DNA from: Streptococcaceae bacterium
GTDB lineage: Bacteria; Bacillota; Bacilli; Lactobacillales; Streptococcaceae
Direction of reading: 5' to 3'
Assembly (NCBI GenBank): GCA_902836505.1
Contig: CADFQU010000019.1
Coordinates: 1-10,044 of the forward strand
DNA: 10,044 bases
Of this stretch, positions 7,336-10,044 are shown one piece after another; the first letter of the stretch is position 1, and each line of letters begins with the position of its first letter. The position numbers and the translations under genes were made by a program. A model generated the notes under the pieces. It did no database searches. It had not been told where the DNA came from and saw only the letters and a program-made list of their open reading frames with translations.

Positions 7336-10044
<2,709 letters not shown>

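Overview
The window is chromosomal DNA from a Streptococcus, most likely of the mitis/sanguinis group. The evidence is a 1463-residue Gram-positive PolC with streptococcal sequence throughout, a PepS-type M29 aminopeptidase, and a surface beta-N-acetylhexosaminidase of the StrH type with a YSIRK-like signal peptide. All real genes lie on the + strand. The species cannot be fixed from the sequence alone.

Layout. Positions 1-97 hold the polC leader, with a recognisable promoter and ribosome binding site. Positions 98-4489 encode PolC, the replicative DNA polymerase. Three further genes follow with gaps of 37, 15 and 19 bases and no terminator between them: a 225-residue protein of uncertain function that resembles Imm26-type proteins, a 49-residue protein with a hydrophobic tail, and PepS (5389-6630). 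The four genes look like one transcription unit joining a replication enzyme to peptide catabolism.

Positions 6631-7346 form a 716-base gene-free stretch. Most of it is a tandem array of hairpin-rich repeats: a diverged first copy, two full units of 181 and 184 bases that agree at roughly 89% by hand alignment, and a degenerate remnant. Several hairpins are followed by T-runs. A conventional intrinsic terminator (7162-7197) closes the array. An AT-rich stretch follows, then a sigma-A-type promoter whose predicted start point lies inside a near-perfect catabolite-responsive element (cre).

That promoter drives strH (7347 to beyond the window end). It encodes a cell-wall-targeted exo-beta-N-acetylglucosaminidase with two GH20 catalytic modules; the second module and the presumed C-terminal anchor run off the window. 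The cre suggests that host-glycan harvesting is repressed by CcpA when preferred sugar is present. I see no phage, CRISPR, insertion sequence or defence locus. The most interesting parts are the repeat array, the cre/promoter overlap at strH, and the two small uncharacterised genes downstream of polC.
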